Part shown: positions 25,721-33,614 of the stretch, piece after piece | How the letters are laid out: every line of letters begins with the position of its first letter | Numbering within the stretch: the stretch's first letter is position 1 | NCBI RefSeq assembly: GCF_034259325.1 | Contig: NZ_JAXIVS010000004.1 | Coordinates: forward strand, 1-64,000 | Direction: 5' to 3' | Source: Hyalangium ruber | GTDB lineage: Bacteria; Myxococcota; Myxococcia; Myxococcales; Myxococcaceae | Length of the DNA stretch: 64,000 nt | Translations under genes and position numbers: made by a program | Notes under the pieces: generated by a model | Seen by the model: only the letters and a program-made list of their open reading frames with translations | Database searches by the model: none | Told to the model about the DNA's origin: nothing

Positions 25721-26125
25721 GGCACGGCCCTGGCGCCGTGGCGCGCCGCCGCTCGGCCCCCACGGGCCCGCCCTCGCGGCACACTCCTCTCCTGGGAAGA
25801 CTTCACCCATCGCCCGCCCCCGTTTCTTCCGTGGCTGAGTGCAGAGGTAGTTCCTCGCCGGCTCAGGTGCATCTGGAGCCCCGCTCCTGAGTGATGGAAC
25901 TGATCACACGCCACCACATGAGCGCATTTCACCCCCTGTATGCCTGGGGGGATCCACACTTGGATCATCCAGCAGTGGATGCCTGGAGCTTCCAGTGCTC
26001 AACACCGCGACGCGGGCTGTGTCCTCCAATTGGAAAACACACAGCCCTGTTGCCTCCCCAGGGGATTTCGCTTGCGTGTGCGGACCCCACACTTCCGCTC
26101 ATTCACCTTGGAAGAGGTCACGCCT
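25721..26125. other. Divergent intergenic region with a large dyad
   Basis: This stretch separates the cyclase-like regulator (minus) from the NGLSA lipoprotein (plus). No coding sequence is convincing. The only clear structure is the dyad at 26015-26046, about 80 bp before the lipoprotein ATG. No sigma-70 promoter stands out, although promoters in both directions must lie here. Confidence 0.6.
26015..26046. promoter_or_regulatory. Dyad symmetry upstream of the NGLSA lipoprotein
   Basis: The arms GGCTGTGT (26015-26022) and ACACAGCC (26039-26046) enclose the perfect palindrome TCCAATTGGA (26025-26034), almost on the same axis. It could be an operator or an mRNA hairpin in the 5' leader of the gene starting at 26126. 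Confidence 0.4.
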
Positions 26126-27052
26126 ATGACATGCACCTGCCTGGCTCGTCTCCGTGCGTTGCTGCTCCTCTGGGGTGTAGCGCTCGCCACCAGCTGCGGT
26201 CCGGTGGGCGAACCCTCCGAGCCACGGCAGCACACGCGACAGGCCCAAGGGCTGGAGGGACTCAACGGACTGTCGGCCAATGGGCTCTCGGCCAACGGAT
26301 TGTCAGCCAACGGGCTGTCGGCGAATGGGCTGTCCGCGAACGGACTGTCCACCTCGGAGTTCGCCAGCTGGTTCCAAGCGGACGAGGCGCTGGCGGACTC
26401 GGTGATGCGCTACGTGGTCCGCTGCGCGCTGGCTGAGGGAACGTCCCTCTCGTACACGGTGCCCGAGACGGGGGAGCGCTACACCTGGGAGGGCCTCCTG
26501 GGACTGGCACCGGGCTGGGCCAGCGGCACGCGCGCCAGCACGAGCGAGCAACAGGTGGTCTCCGCGTGTCTGGCGGCCCACGTCAACAAGTACGGGATGA
26601 CGGTTCCCATCTCCGTGCTGGGACTGGGCGCCACGGGAGCGCCCGTGCCGTACACGAGCGCGGAGCTGCGCGCGTACTCACAGCGCGAGGCGTGCTTCTT
26701 CGGCAACCTCTTCACCTCCGAGGGCCTCTACCTCGGCAGCGACCGGGGGAAGCTCAACGCTCGAGAGAGCACCGCTCGCGCGTGCTCGCTCTCCTCCAAC
26801 TCCGGCGGCGGGCACACCGACTGCCCGCCCCTGGTGCATGTCGGCAGTTGCGCGGCCTACTGCACCTTGGATGCCTCGAAGACGTATTACACCGCGTGTA
26901 CCTACAACGGCGTCACCTACCGCCCCCTCACCACGCGGCTGCGCGAGGAGGATGTCTACCTGTGCGGTGATGGTGCGTGCCAGGTGTCCGAGAGCTGTGG
27001 CACCTCCAACCAGTACGACAACTGCGGACTGGACTGCGGCGCCTGTCCCTGA
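26126..27052 (+). CDS. Lipoprotein with NGLSA pentapeptide repeats and Cys-rich tail
   Basis: The 308-residue product has a signal peptide with a lipobox-like ATSC (residue about 24), then six tandem copies of NGLSA (about 47-76), a helical domain (STSEFASWFQADEALADSVM, YVVRCALAEG) and a Cys-rich C-terminal part with many Cys (TDCPPLVHVGSCAAYC, ACTYNG, CGDGACQ, ESCGTSNQYDNC, DCGACP), probably disulfide-bonded outside the cell. NGLSA-type lipoproteins occur in several myxobacterial genomes; their role is unknown. GAAGAGG at 26111-26117 supports the ATG at 26126. It runs into a PhyH gene 67 bp downstream. Confidence 0.88.
   Translation: MTCTCLARLRALLLLWGVALATSCGPVGEPSEPRQHTRQAQGLEGLNGLSANGLSANGLSANGLSANGLSANGLSTSEFASWFQADEALADSVMRYVVRCALAEGTSLSYTVPETGERYTWEGLLGLAPGWASGTRASTSEQQVVSACLAAHVNKYGMTVPISVLGLGATGAPVPYTSAELRAYSQREACFFGNLFTSEGLYLGSDRGKLNARESTARACSLSSNSGGGHTDCPPLVHVGSCAAYCTLDASKTYYTACTYNGVTYRPLTTRLREEDVYLCGDGACQVSESCGTSNQYDNCGLDCGACP
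26264..26353 (+). repeat. Six 15-bp in-frame tandem repeats coding NGLSA
   Basis: Units of the form AAYGGNYTSTCNGCN begin at 26264, 26279, 26294, 26309, 26324 and 26339 (the last ends in ACC, giving NGLST). The units vary mainly at third codon positions, so the repeat is old or under selection at the protein level rather than freshly slipped. Confidence 0.85.
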
Positions 27053-27119
27053 GGCCGGCCGCGCCTGGCTTCTCGCTCTGCTGGCTTCGGGGTACGGTCC
27101 CGCCGCGCTGGGGGCAGAC

Positions 27120-27944
27120 ATGAGCCGAGCCGATGATTTCGAGCGACAGGGGTTCCTCGTGCTGCCGGACTTCGTCCCGGCGGCCGCGTGCGATGCGCTG
27201 AAGGCCCGCGCCGAACAGCTGGTGGAGGGCTTCGAGCCGGAGACGGTCTCCATCTTCACCACCCACGAGCAGACGCGAACCTCGGACGCGTACTTCCTGT
27301 CCTCGGGGGATCAGATCCGGTTCTTCTTCGAGGAGAACGCCTTCGCACCGGACGGCTCTCTGCGACAGGCCAAGGCGCTGTCGATCAACAAGCTCGGCCA
27401 TGCAATGCATGACCTGGACCCGGTCTTCGAGCGGTTCTCGCGCACGCCGGAGCTGGCCGCGCTGGCCACGGAGCTGGGGGTGCGAAAGCCCCTGCTGCTG
27501 CAGTCGATGTACATCTTCAAGCAGCCGCACATTGGCGGCGAGGTGAACAGCCACCAGGACTCGACGTTCCTCTACACGGAGCCGTACACGTGCCTGGGGT
27601 TCTGGTTCGCGCTGGAGGACGCCACGCTGGAGAACGGCTGCCTGTGGGCGCTGCCAGGAGGACACACGCTGGGGTTGAAGAAGCGCTTCGTGCGAGCGCC
27701 CGGAGGAGGTACGGCGTTCCAGGTGCTGGACTCCACGCCGGTGCCCGAGGAGGGCTTCGTGCCGCTGGAGGTGAAGAAGGGCACGCTGGTGGTGCTGCAC
27801 GGGCTGCTGCCGCACAAGAGCGGAGCCAACACCTCGCCGAAGAGCCGCCACGCCTACTCGCTGCACCTCATCGATGGCACGGCCACCTACCCCGAGGACA
27901 ACTGGCTGCAGCGCGCGCCGAGCATGCCGGCTCGGGGGTTCTAG
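27120..27944 (+). CDS. Phytanoyl-CoA dioxygenase (PhyH) family Fe(II)/2-oxoglutarate oxygenase
   Basis: This 274-residue protein has the PhyH layout: an N-terminal FERQGFLVLPDFVP, the iron-binding HxD in NSHQDSTFLY (about 142-144), ENGCLWALPGGH, the distal His in LLPHKSGANTS (about 226) and the 2-oxoglutarate-binding Arg in SRHAYSLH. Such enzymes hydroxylate acyl-CoAs or small natural products; the phytanoyl-CoA-like family members from animals (PHYHD1 type) look closest. The substrate cannot be told. The ATG at 27120 fits the domain start. It is convergent with the second immunity gene 12 bp away. Confidence 0.9.
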   Translation: MSRADDFERQGFLVLPDFVPAAACDALKARAEQLVEGFEPETVSIFTTHEQTRTSDAYFLSSGDQIRFFFEENAFAPDGSLRQAKALSINKLGHAMHDLDPVFERFSRTPELAALATELGVRKPLLLQSMYIFKQPHIGGEVNSHQDSTFLYTEPYTCLGFWFALEDATLENGCLWALPGGHTLGLKKRFVRAPGGGTAFQVLDSTPVPEEGFVPLEVKKGTLVVLHGLLPHKSGANTSPKSRHAYSLHLIDGTATYPEDNWLQRAPSMPARGF

Positions 27945-27956
27945 CGCGCGGGTGCA

Positions 27957-28520
27957 TTACACCTCCTCGAACCTAGCTCCCGTGGCGCCAATCTGTTCCA
28001 TGGCAGCCTTGATTTCACCTGAGACAATCAAAGTGCCTGACCACCCCTCGGGACGAAGCACTTGGATGTTCCCTGTCTTCGACTTGTCGAGCCGCAAGCT
28101 TCGTACATCACGATACTGCCCTACCTTCTCCGGCTCACCGTCCTCAGGAGTCCACAGCAGGACCCTGGATGCTTTCTCGTCGATGCAGCGAATGAGGCGC
28201 GTGGCGACAAGGATCAGGTATTGATCCAGGTGGCCCTCGATATCGACGGGAATCAGCTGCACATCGTTCGGCGCCAACTCCAAGAATGCCGTGGCCACCT
28301 TGATATGAACCACTGGGATCTTGATTCCTGCCTCGGAGAAATCCAACGGCTTGCCCACATGCTCAATCGGAACTCTCAGGCGCCCCTTGATCAGTAGCGA
28401 CTTCCCATCACTGAACTGCCAGTCGTCCACCTCGTAACCTTGGCCATCCGTCGGGGTGGCGAGGTGCCAACGGTGCGGAAAATAGACGTCATCGGACAGC
28501 GCGAAGAACCGCTGGGACAT
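27957..28520 (-). CDS. Imm11-family immunity protein (SitI type), copy 2
   Basis: The 187-residue product is a clear homologue of the protein at 19251-19814: SQRFFALSDD, WHLATPTDGQG, VDDWQFSDGK, KPLDFSEAG, DVQLIPVDIEG, LVATRLIRCIDE and VGQYRD. It should bind and block an AHH-type nuclease toxin in the cytoplasm. The ATG at 28520 aligns with copy 1; an upstream in-frame start would read through a relic toxin tail. There is no intact toxin gene beside it, so it is an orphan immunity gene. Confidence 0.88.
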   Translation of the reverse strand: MSQRFFALSDDVYFPHRWHLATPTDGQGYEVDDWQFSDGKSLLIKGRLRVPIEHVGKPLDFSEAGIKIPVVHIKVATAFLELAPNDVQLIPVDIEGHLDQYLILVATRLIRCIDEKASRVLLWTPEDGEPEKVGQYRDVRSLRLDKSKTGNIQVLRPEGWSGTLIVSGEIKAAMEQIGATGARFEEV

Positions 28521-28531
28521 GGATCGGACAC

Positions 28532-28639
28532 CTAGCGCGGACTGCCTTGGGTGACGAGCTGGTTGAGTTCCGTCCATCCAGTGGGAAGACACCTCCCTTT
28601 CGCATAGATGCTCCCAAGCGCCTTCACGAGGAGGTTCCT
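28532..28639 (-). pseudogene. Relic C-terminal tail of an AHH-type toxin
   Basis: Read on the minus strand in one frame, this stretch is open from a TAG at 28640-28642 to the TAG at 28532-28534. It encodes LLVKALGSIYAKGR followed by PTGWTELNQLVTQGSPR. The end matches the tail of the AHH remnant at 19824 (TELNRLVTRANPR), and it ends 11 bp before an Imm11 gene, the same arrangement as copy 1. Everything upstream of it is lost, so it is a fossil of a deleted toxin. Confidence 0.62.
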
Positions 28640-28978
28640 CTAACCCTTTTCAGCAAAGTTGCCGAAGGTGCTGAGCGATGGCCATCGTTTCCGTGGAGGC
28701 AGAGCGATCAGGGCTTGAGCGCCTGCCCAGGGCGGGGGCTGAGCAAACCTGTCAGACATCAGACAGGTTGGGCAGAAGCGCCGCCGGGGCGGCCCCTAAT
28801 GCAAGACCCGGAGCCAACTTTCCACTGCGCAGCCTTCAGCACCTGGCGGAAGCGCCTGAGCGGCGATGCACACGAGAGGCGGCGGTCCTCTCTCGGGAAC
28901 TGGGTCTTCACTCACTTACCTGAAGGGGATTAGAGAAGCCCTTTCGCTTGAACCACTGTCTTCTTCACTGTGAAGCGC
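28640..28978. other. Non-coding stretch between the relic toxin tail and the kinase
   Basis: I see no supported gene here. A small inverted repeat lies at 28746-28769. The remainder may be decayed toxin sequence but shows no recognisable AHH motif (no GGPW or GHQGPHP in any frame I read). Confidence 0.55.
28746..28769. repeat. Short inverted repeat
   Basis: AACCTGTC (28746-28753) and GACAGGTT (28762-28769) are perfect reverse complements around an 8-base loop. It lies about 210 bp past the end of the kinase gene and could be a terminator stem or operator; there is no T-run. Confidence 0.5.
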
Positions 28979-30472
28979 TCACGGTGGGTGCGCCGTTGGC
29001 TGGCGCCGGGGAGGAAAGGAGGGCAGATAACAGTCCCCCTTCCAGTCGTATGCGTCCTCCCGGCACGGTGACTGGGCATCGCGCAGCGCGTACCAGCACC
29101 CGCCCCGGAGCTCCACCTCGCCATATTTGTTGCAAGGAGGCCTGCGCTGCCCCGGAAAGGGGTTCGCGGGCAGCGGCAGTCCCACCGCTGGCACCTTGGT
29201 GTCCGTGAGCATGGTGGCCAGCGCCGAGGCGGGAGTGACGCTGTCTCCCACCGCTACGCTGCCATCCTCTTGGGAACTCCTGTTCGAGGCGACAGGAGCC
29301 ATGTCCTGCCCTCGGTGCAGCCACGCCACCGTGAGCCCCGCGAGCAGCAGTCCCAGGAGCGCCACCGCCAGTTCCGCTCCCCATGTCGGTGCCAGCAGCC
29401 GAGACCGCGCCTGCTCACGGTATGCCGCAGCCCGTCTCCGTGCCTCTGTCTCACGCAGCGCCAGGCCCTCCCTCGCGGCGACATCCTGCTCCACGACCCG
29501 CTGTACTCGCTCTGGAGAACGCCAACGAGGGTTAGGCTCGTTTCCCCAGCAGAACAATGGACGGTCCGCCTCGGGCCCCGCGCTACGCACGGCCTGCTCC
29601 AGTGCTTCGGCCGCCACCACGGCCCTGCCCCCAAACCGCTCCACTGGCGCCATGTCCAGCAGTCGCAGGATGAGGGTCTCCAACTCCGGGCTCACCCGAG
29701 GGTTGAGCGCTCTCGGTAGACGCGGCCCGGGCCCAGCCTCGCGCCACACTTCGGTGCCTTCCTCATCCGTGGGCGGATATTCGTCCGTCACCAGCCTCCA
29801 CGCTGTCACGCCCAACGCGAACAGGTCATCACACGCGCTGGCGGGGTAGTGCGCCGTGGGGTGACGAAGAAACGCGTGGAGAAACGCCCGCGCCTCCGGG
29901 CTGCGATAGGCAGGAGTTCCCGGAGGCAACAACCGCCAGGTGAGCGTGGCCGCGCCCCGGTAATGCCCCGCCCCAAAGTCCGTGAGGAAGGCCCGATTAT
30001 CGCCAGGCCGCACCAGCACGTTGCTCCCCTTCACGTCTCGATGCACTCCACCGGCTGCGTGCGTGGCCTCCAAGGCCCTCGCCACCTGTGCCAGCAGTTG
30101 CAGGACTTGTCGCGATGAGGGGCTTCGCCGCGAGGCCCACTCGTACAGCGGCTCGCCTTCCACCCACTCCATCACCAAATAGGGAAAAGCTCCCGAGGGA
30201 TGCTCCCACACGCCCTGCGCATGCAGTTGGGGAACGTGGGCGCTGTGGATGTGCGAGAGCAGCCACGCCTCGCGCGCGAAGCGCTCATCCCCCGGGTGAA
30301 TGGCCAGCTTGAGCGCGAACGGTCCGGAGACATCGTGACCTTCATGCTCCACGCGGTAGAGGGTGCCGTAGGCGCCCCGACCTCCCCAGCCCTCGATCCG
30401 CCATGGCCCCACCCGCATCCCTACCGGAAGGCTGAGCGGATCCACTTCCTGCAGGGGTCGCTTGGTTCCCAC
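28979..30472 (-). CDS. Membrane-anchored Ser/Thr protein kinase with Cys-rich C-terminal tail (second copy)
   Basis: This 497-residue kinase has the glycine loop GWGGRGAYG (about 28-36), Lys55 (FALKLA), HRDVKGSN at 144-151, DFG at 165-167 and GTPAYRSPE at 185-193, so it should be catalytically active. One membrane helix (about 375-395) is followed by an outer segment whose last 70 residues hold four Cys (about 447, 459, 470, 481) in the same PGQRRPPC...GCW...PC...CY arrangement as the kinase at 132-1511. I chose GTG 30472 because GGAGAG lies 5 bases upstream. A start at 30592 would make the N-terminus out of a palindromic repeat, which is unlikely. Three identical palindromes lie 97-215 bp upstream. 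Confidence 0.92.
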   Translation of the reverse strand: MGTKRPLQEVDPLSLPVGMRVGPWRIEGWGGRGAYGTLYRVEHEGHDVSGPFALKLAIHPGDERFAREAWLLSHIHSAHVPQLHAQGVWEHPSGAFPYLVMEWVEGEPLYEWASRRSPSSRQVLQLLAQVARALEATHAAGGVHRDVKGSNVLVRPGDNRAFLTDFGAGHYRGAATLTWRLLPPGTPAYRSPEARAFLHAFLRHPTAHYPASACDDLFALGVTAWRLVTDEYPPTDEEGTEVWREAGPGPRLPRALNPRVSPELETLILRLLDMAPVERFGGRAVVAAEALEQAVRSAGPEADRPLFCWGNEPNPRWRSPERVQRVVEQDVAAREGLALRETEARRRAAAYREQARSRLLAPTWGAELAVALLGLLLAGLTVAWLHRGQDMAPVASNRSSQEDGSVAVGDSVTPASALATMLTDTKVPAVGLPLPANPFPGQRRPPCNKYGEVELRGGCWYALRDAQSPCREDAYDWKGDCYLPSFPPRRQPTAHPP

Positions 30473-30477
30473 GGGCA

Positions 30478-30483
30478 CTCTCC
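30478..30483 (-). promoter_or_regulatory. Shine-Dalgarno deciding the second kinase start
   Basis: GGAGAG on the minus strand, 5 bases upstream of GTG 30472, favours that codon over the in-frame ATG at 30592, whose first codons lie inside a palindromic repeat. Confidence 0.65.
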
Positions 30484-30568
30484 AGCCAGGGCGACGTGTG
30501 CCCCGATCCAGTCGCCGCCCTATCCTACCCCATGGGTCCTCAAAGCACCTGCCCTTCTCCAGCCGGTC

Positions 30569-30687
30569 GACTACTAACTGGTTAGTAGTCACGGCCCCCG
30601 TCCCGGCACTCAGACTACTAACTGGTTAGTAGTCACGACCCCTTTCATCCCTGTTTCGGGGGGTCGACTACTAACTGGTTAGTAGTC
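30569..30687. promoter_or_regulatory. Three identical 22-bp palindromes upstream of the second kinase
   Basis: The arms GACTACTAAC and GTTAGTAGTC, separated by TG, occur without change at 30569-30590, 30613-30634 and 30666-30687. On the plus strand each is followed by ACG(G/A)CC. The centre-to-centre spacings are 44 and 53 bp, and the DNA between them is unrelated. The shape fits repeated operators for a homodimeric regulator (TetR-like sites have this layout), placed 97-215 bp before the kinase start. A mobile REP-like palindrome is the alternative. Confidence 0.72.
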
Positions 30688-30858
30688 ACGGCCATATTCC
30701 TGGCCCCAGGGACAGCCCCGAAGCCCTTCCGGAGTCGTCCCAGGCACAGGGGGCATCTACTCCCACCGGAATCCTTCACCGGTGGGGGACTCCCCATGAA
30801 AAGCGCGTTGCTCGAATTTATCGGGCCTTGCCGCCGCGCGTGCCCACGAAGCCAACGC

Positions 30859-32373
30859 TCAAGGTAGGCCGCCCATCCCGGCCATGCACGAGCGCTGCAA
30901 GGGAACCGACCAGAGCTGCCCAGCCAGCGTGTCGTCATAGGCACTGAAGAAGAGGCGGTTGCCCACGCGCAGGAAGGAGCGCGTGTACGAGCCCTCCCTG
31001 CCAGGCGCCACATCCTTCAGCCGGCGCGTCCCCCCCACCGTGCCATCCGTCACCCACGGCTCAATGCCGGCCGTCTCTGCCTCGAAGGCCGTGAAGAAGG
31101 CGAGCTGGTCACTCACGGCGTAGATGGGGGAGCCGTACTCGTCCGAGAGGCTCAAGGGCCGACGCAGCAGCCGCGTCCCCGCCCGCGTCCCATCCGTCAC
31201 CCAGAGCTGGGTATCGCGAGGCGCCGGACCCGAAGTGCCGATAGCCATGGAGAAGAAGATCCTCCCGTCCGCCAGGGAGACCTCGTTCAGGCTGGGGAAC
31301 GCATCGGGCTGATCCGCGAAGGGGTTGGGCAAGGTCACCACGTGCTCGCGCACACCGGAGCCGTCCGTGCGCAGCCGGTCGATGCGCATCCGCAGCGTCG
31401 CGGCGTCCGTGCTCGCCAGGTACAGGTGTGCCCCCAACGCGTGGAGGAGCCGAGGAAAGACGCTCGGCCCGAACGTGCGCAGGCGCAACGTTCCGCCCAC
31501 CGTCCCATCCGTCTTCCACACCTCGGTCAGGCCTCCCTCGTCGAACAGGGTGAAGAAGCCCATCCCGCCCGTGGTGCGCACATCGAAGATGCCCACCTGT
31601 CCCGCATCGAGGCGCCGGACTCGCCCCGTGCCAGCCGCCGTGCCATCGGTCTTCCACAGCTCGGTGCCTCGCACTGCGCTCGAGACGAAGAAGAGCAGCG
31701 TGTCCCCCAGCCGGAGTTCCTGGAAGCTCACGCTGGTGTCCGGACCGAAATCCACCAGTCGCTGCGTGCCCGCGGTCGTGCCATTGGAGCGCCACAGCTC
31801 CACGCGCCCCGGTGGGCCGGGCAGCTCGCGGATGAAGACGAGCCTGGAGCCCAGACCCTCGAGGTGAGACAGGGACGAGCCCTCGGTCCCGGGCGTGAGG
31901 TCCGCCACCTGCGCTGTCCCACCGGAGGTGCCATCCGTCACCCACAGCTCGCTGCCGGTGGCCGCCTCGCTCGCCAGGAAGAAGAGCTTGTCTCCGGCGG
32001 GAGTCAGCCCTCTGAGCCGGTCAAAGCCAAATGAGGGCAGCGGAGGGAACGCCTTCACCTCGACGGTGCCCGCCTCCGTCCCATCGCTCCGCCACAGCGC
32101 CATGTGGCGATCCTCGAAGTTGATGGCGAAGGCGAGCTGGCCGCGAAACTCCACGAAGCTCTCGGGCTGCTCCGCGAACCGGGCGAAGAACATGCTCGGC
32201 GGCAGGATGACCTTGACGCGCCGAGCTTCCCCCACCCTCGGGGGACACACCTGGGCGGACAGCTCGCCTGCCTCGTCCACGAGCGCCTCCGGTGGAGGCG
32301 ACTCCTCCAAGAAAGGCTCCCCACAGCCCGCCGCCAGCCAACACACCACCAGCCCTGCCCGCCACGCCCGCAT
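30859..32373 (-). CDS. Secreted lipoprotein with ELWxTDGTxxGT repeats
   Basis: The 504-residue product has a signal peptide and lipobox-like end (CWLAAGC, residue about 16) and about eight units of the ELWxTDGTxxGT type (LWRSDGTEAGT, ELWVTDGTSGGT, ELWRSNGTTAGT, ELWKTDGTAAGT, EVWKTDGTVGGT and others), spaced about 50 residues apart. This repeat forms beta-propeller or strand-rich blades in surface proteins of myxobacteria. Its function, perhaps adhesion or binding, is not known. GGAGG about 7 bases before ATG 32373 supports the start. It is divergent from the transporter gene at 32504. Confidence 0.88.
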   Translation of the reverse strand: MRAWRAGLVVCWLAAGCGEPFLEESPPPEALVDEAGELSAQVCPPRVGEARRVKVILPPSMFFARFAEQPESFVEFRGQLAFAINFEDRHMALWRSDGTEAGTVEVKAFPPLPSFGFDRLRGLTPAGDKLFFLASEAATGSELWVTDGTSGGTAQVADLTPGTEGSSLSHLEGLGSRLVFIRELPGPPGRVELWRSNGTTAGTQRLVDFGPDTSVSFQELRLGDTLLFFVSSAVRGTELWKTDGTAAGTGRVRRLDAGQVGIFDVRTTGGMGFFTLFDEGGLTEVWKTDGTVGGTLRLRTFGPSVFPRLLHALGAHLYLASTDAATLRMRIDRLRTDGSGVREHVVTLPNPFADQPDAFPSLNEVSLADGRIFFSMAIGTSGPAPRDTQLWVTDGTRAGTRLLRRPLSLSDEYGSPIYAVSDQLAFFTAFEAETAGIEPWVTDGTVGGTRRLKDVAPGREGSYTRSFLRVGNRLFFSAYDDTLAGQLWSVPLQRSCMAGMGGLP

Positions 32374-32503
32374 GGCCTGCCTCCGCGAGAGACTGTGCGG
32401 AAGGGTTCGGCGCGCCGAGGGCCGTTTCCACTGTCTCGGGAGGCGGTGCGACTGCCCGTTACTGGAACGAAGCCACGCCCCGTGTGCTACTCCGCCCTCG
32501 TCC

Positions 32504-33442
32504 ATGGCTTCCTCCCCGGCCCCTCGCCCCGCGGGCCCGCTGAAGATCGCGCTCGCCTACTGCACCTGCTTCATCCTCTGGGGCTCGACGTGGGCCGTGG
32601 TGAAGGTGGGCCTGGAGGACCTGCCCCCGCTGCGCTTCGTGGGGGTCCGGATGCTGGTGTCGGGGCTGGTGCTGCTGCCCTTTGCCCGCTCGCGCGGCGC
32701 CACGCTGGGTGTACGCACCACCTGGCAGCTCATGGGCGTGGGCTGCCTGCAGATCTCCATTCCCTTCGCGCTGCTGTTCATCAGCCAGCAATGGGTCGCC
32801 TCCAGCTGGTCCGCGCTGCTCTTCTCCACCTTCCCGGTGTGGCTGCTGCTGGTGGGGCGCGTGCTGCTGCCGGACCAGGGGCTGACGGGGCGCAAGCTGC
32901 TGGCGGCGGGGCTGGGGCTCGCGGGCGTGGTGGCGCTGCAGGGAGACCAGCTCGGAGCGCTGGAGACCTCCCGCCAGGCGCTGCTCGGAGGCCTGTTGAT
33001 CCTCACGGCGGCGGTGCTCGTGGCGGTGGCCAACGTGCTGGTGAAGCGGCACATGACGCACGTACCGCCGCACGTGCTGGTCTTCGTGCAGACGCTGAGC
33101 AGCGCCGTGCCGCTGCTGGGGCTGTCCTTCCTCCTGGAGGCCCAGTCGCCCACGCACTGGACACTCCGCGCGGTGCTGGCCGTGGCCTACCTCGCCCTGG
33201 GGGGCACGGTGCTCACCTACCAGCTGCTGTACTGGCTGCTGCCGCGCATCTCCCTCTCGGCGCTGGGCGCCATGGCGCTGCTCGACACGCTGGTGGCGGT
33301 GGTGCTCGGCGTGGTGGTGCTGCGCGAGCCGCTCACCGCGTCCCTGCTGATAGGCGGCTCGCTCATCCTCTCCGGAGCAGCCCTGGCCAACCTCCTGCCG
33401 CCCGAAGCCGCCCCGGTGTCGGAGCCTCCAGCGCGAGGCTGA
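32504..33442 (+). CDS. EamA-family drug/metabolite exporter
   Basis: The 312-residue protein has ten hydrophobic segments in two EamA halves (about 12-145 and 160-295). Family marks are FILWGSTWAVVKVGL in helix 1, PLRFVGVRMLVSG, and in the second half ALGGTVLTYQLLYWLLPRIS and LLDTLVAVVLGVVVLREP. EamA proteins export amino acids, metabolites or drugs by proton exchange in the inner membrane; the substrate is unknown. The start is ATG 32504. The histidine kinase gene follows 172 bp downstream. Confidence 0.92.
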   Translation: MASSPAPRPAGPLKIALAYCTCFILWGSTWAVVKVGLEDLPPLRFVGVRMLVSGLVLLPFARSRGATLGVRTTWQLMGVGCLQISIPFALLFISQQWVASSWSALLFSTFPVWLLLVGRVLLPDQGLTGRKLLAAGLGLAGVVALQGDQLGALETSRQALLGGLLILTAAVLVAVANVLVKRHMTHVPPHVLVFVQTLSSAVPLLGLSFLLEAQSPTHWTLRAVLAVAYLALGGTVLTYQLLYWLLPRISLSALGAMALLDTLVAVVLGVVVLREPLTASLLIGGSLILSGAALANLLPPEAAPVSEPPARG

Positions 33443-33614
33443 GCGTCACCAAGGGTGTGTACTGGCGAACACCCCACCGGCCCCACGCCGCCCGTGCGCG
33501 CGGGGGTCCACCTTGCGTCACTCCGAGGCGAGAAGCACGATGCGCCTCCGTCAGTCCTCCCCACGACCCGAGATGGGCTTCTTCGTTGTGCTCGCCACTC
33601 TCAAAGCGAGGCGC

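Larger units (their letters stand above)
30473..30858. other. Intergenic region holding the triple palindrome
   Basis: This is the leader of the kinase gene (minus strand), lying beyond the end of the ELWxTDGT lipoprotein gene, which is transcribed toward it. It contains the three palindromes at 30569-30687 and the kinase Shine-Dalgarno. The part from 30690 to 30858 shows nothing I can name. Confidence 0.65.

Noticed and set aside
22757-25894. Open frame of about 1045 codons on the plus strand
   Set aside because: It is the complement of the cyclase-like/NB-ARC/TPR gene, rich in Arg, Gln, Pro and His with no motif.
30473-30592. Kinase start at 30592 that would add 40 residues
   Set aside because: Its first codons are the palindromic repeat itself, and the same TTNQLVVD string appears from another copy in an unrelated frame at 30645-31013. 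GTG 30472 has a proper ribosome site.
30569-30687. The three palindromes as a CRISPR array
   Set aside because: Only three units, spacers of 22 and 31 bp, each unit a full palindrome, and no cas genes nearby.
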